Positions 6,265-6,273 of a DNA stretch of 6,273 nucleotides are shown one piece after another. A model generated the notes under the pieces. That model had not been told where the DNA came from. It worked only from the letters and a program-made list of their open reading frames with translations, and searched no databases. Source of the DNA: JADFSZ01 sp022560555 [NCBI: PVC group bacterium] (GTDB lineage: Bacteria; GCA-001730085; JADFSZ01); the NCBI GenBank assembly GCA_022560555.1, contig JADFSZ010000106.1:1-6273 (forward strand), in the 5' to 3' direction. Both the position numbers and the translations under genes were made by a program. Within the stretch, counting starts at the first letter, position 1. Each line of letters starts with the position of its first letter.

Positions 6265-6273
6265 TCATGAAAT

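Noticed and set aside
1-6273. tRNA or rRNA genes, CRISPR arrays, insertion sequences, attachment sites
   Set aside because: Nearly the whole window is coding. I saw no regularly spaced repeats, transposase motifs, or tRNA-like cloverleaf sequence on either strand by eye.

Overview
The window is protein-dense and carries the core of a bacterial rod-shape (elongasome) operon, two sugar-nucleotide-type genes downstream of it, and a small membrane-protein gene on the opposite strand. A complete MreC-MreD-PBP2-RodA set indicates a cell that elongates by lateral peptidoglycan synthesis, most likely a Gram-negative-type rod. Base composition is moderate to slightly AT-rich. Nothing here fixes the phylum; an uncultivated lineage such as the Omnitrophota is a guess from gene style only.

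Layout, plus strand: 1-441 is the C-terminal half of mreC (its start is outside the window); 443-958 is mreD; 955-2739 is mrdA (PBP2); 2723-3808 is rodA. These four are packed with a 1-nt gap, a 4-nt ATGA overlap and a 17-nt overlap, as expected of one translationally coupled transcript. A 69-nt gap follows, holding an imperfect stem-loop and then a strong Shine-Dalgarno. Next is 3878-4237, a stand-alone type II phosphomannose-isomerase cupin, and 4256-5893, a 545-residue protein resembling the UDPGP-type nucleotidyltransferases. On the minus strand, 6196-5879 encodes a TMEM14-like four-helix membrane protein whose 3' end overlaps the 3' end of the 545-residue gene by 15 nt. A plausible promoter for it lies at the right edge.

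How the genes work together: MreC and MreD scaffold and regulate the RodA glycosyltransferase and the PBP2 transpeptidase at the inner membrane. The two following genes look like sugar activation. The cupin matches the C-terminal isomerase half of bifunctional ManC proteins, and its neighbour carries a nucleotide-binding-type GxGTRMG loop, so the pair may be a split and reversed analogue of ManC. This is inference.

The best candidates for something undescribed are the 545-residue protein and its relation to the cupin gene: same reading frame, separated only by a UAG and six sense codons, with no Shine-Dalgarno of its own. A perfect 14-bp hairpin with a 4-nt loop inside rodA is also notable. 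The elongasome genes themselves look ordinary and intact.
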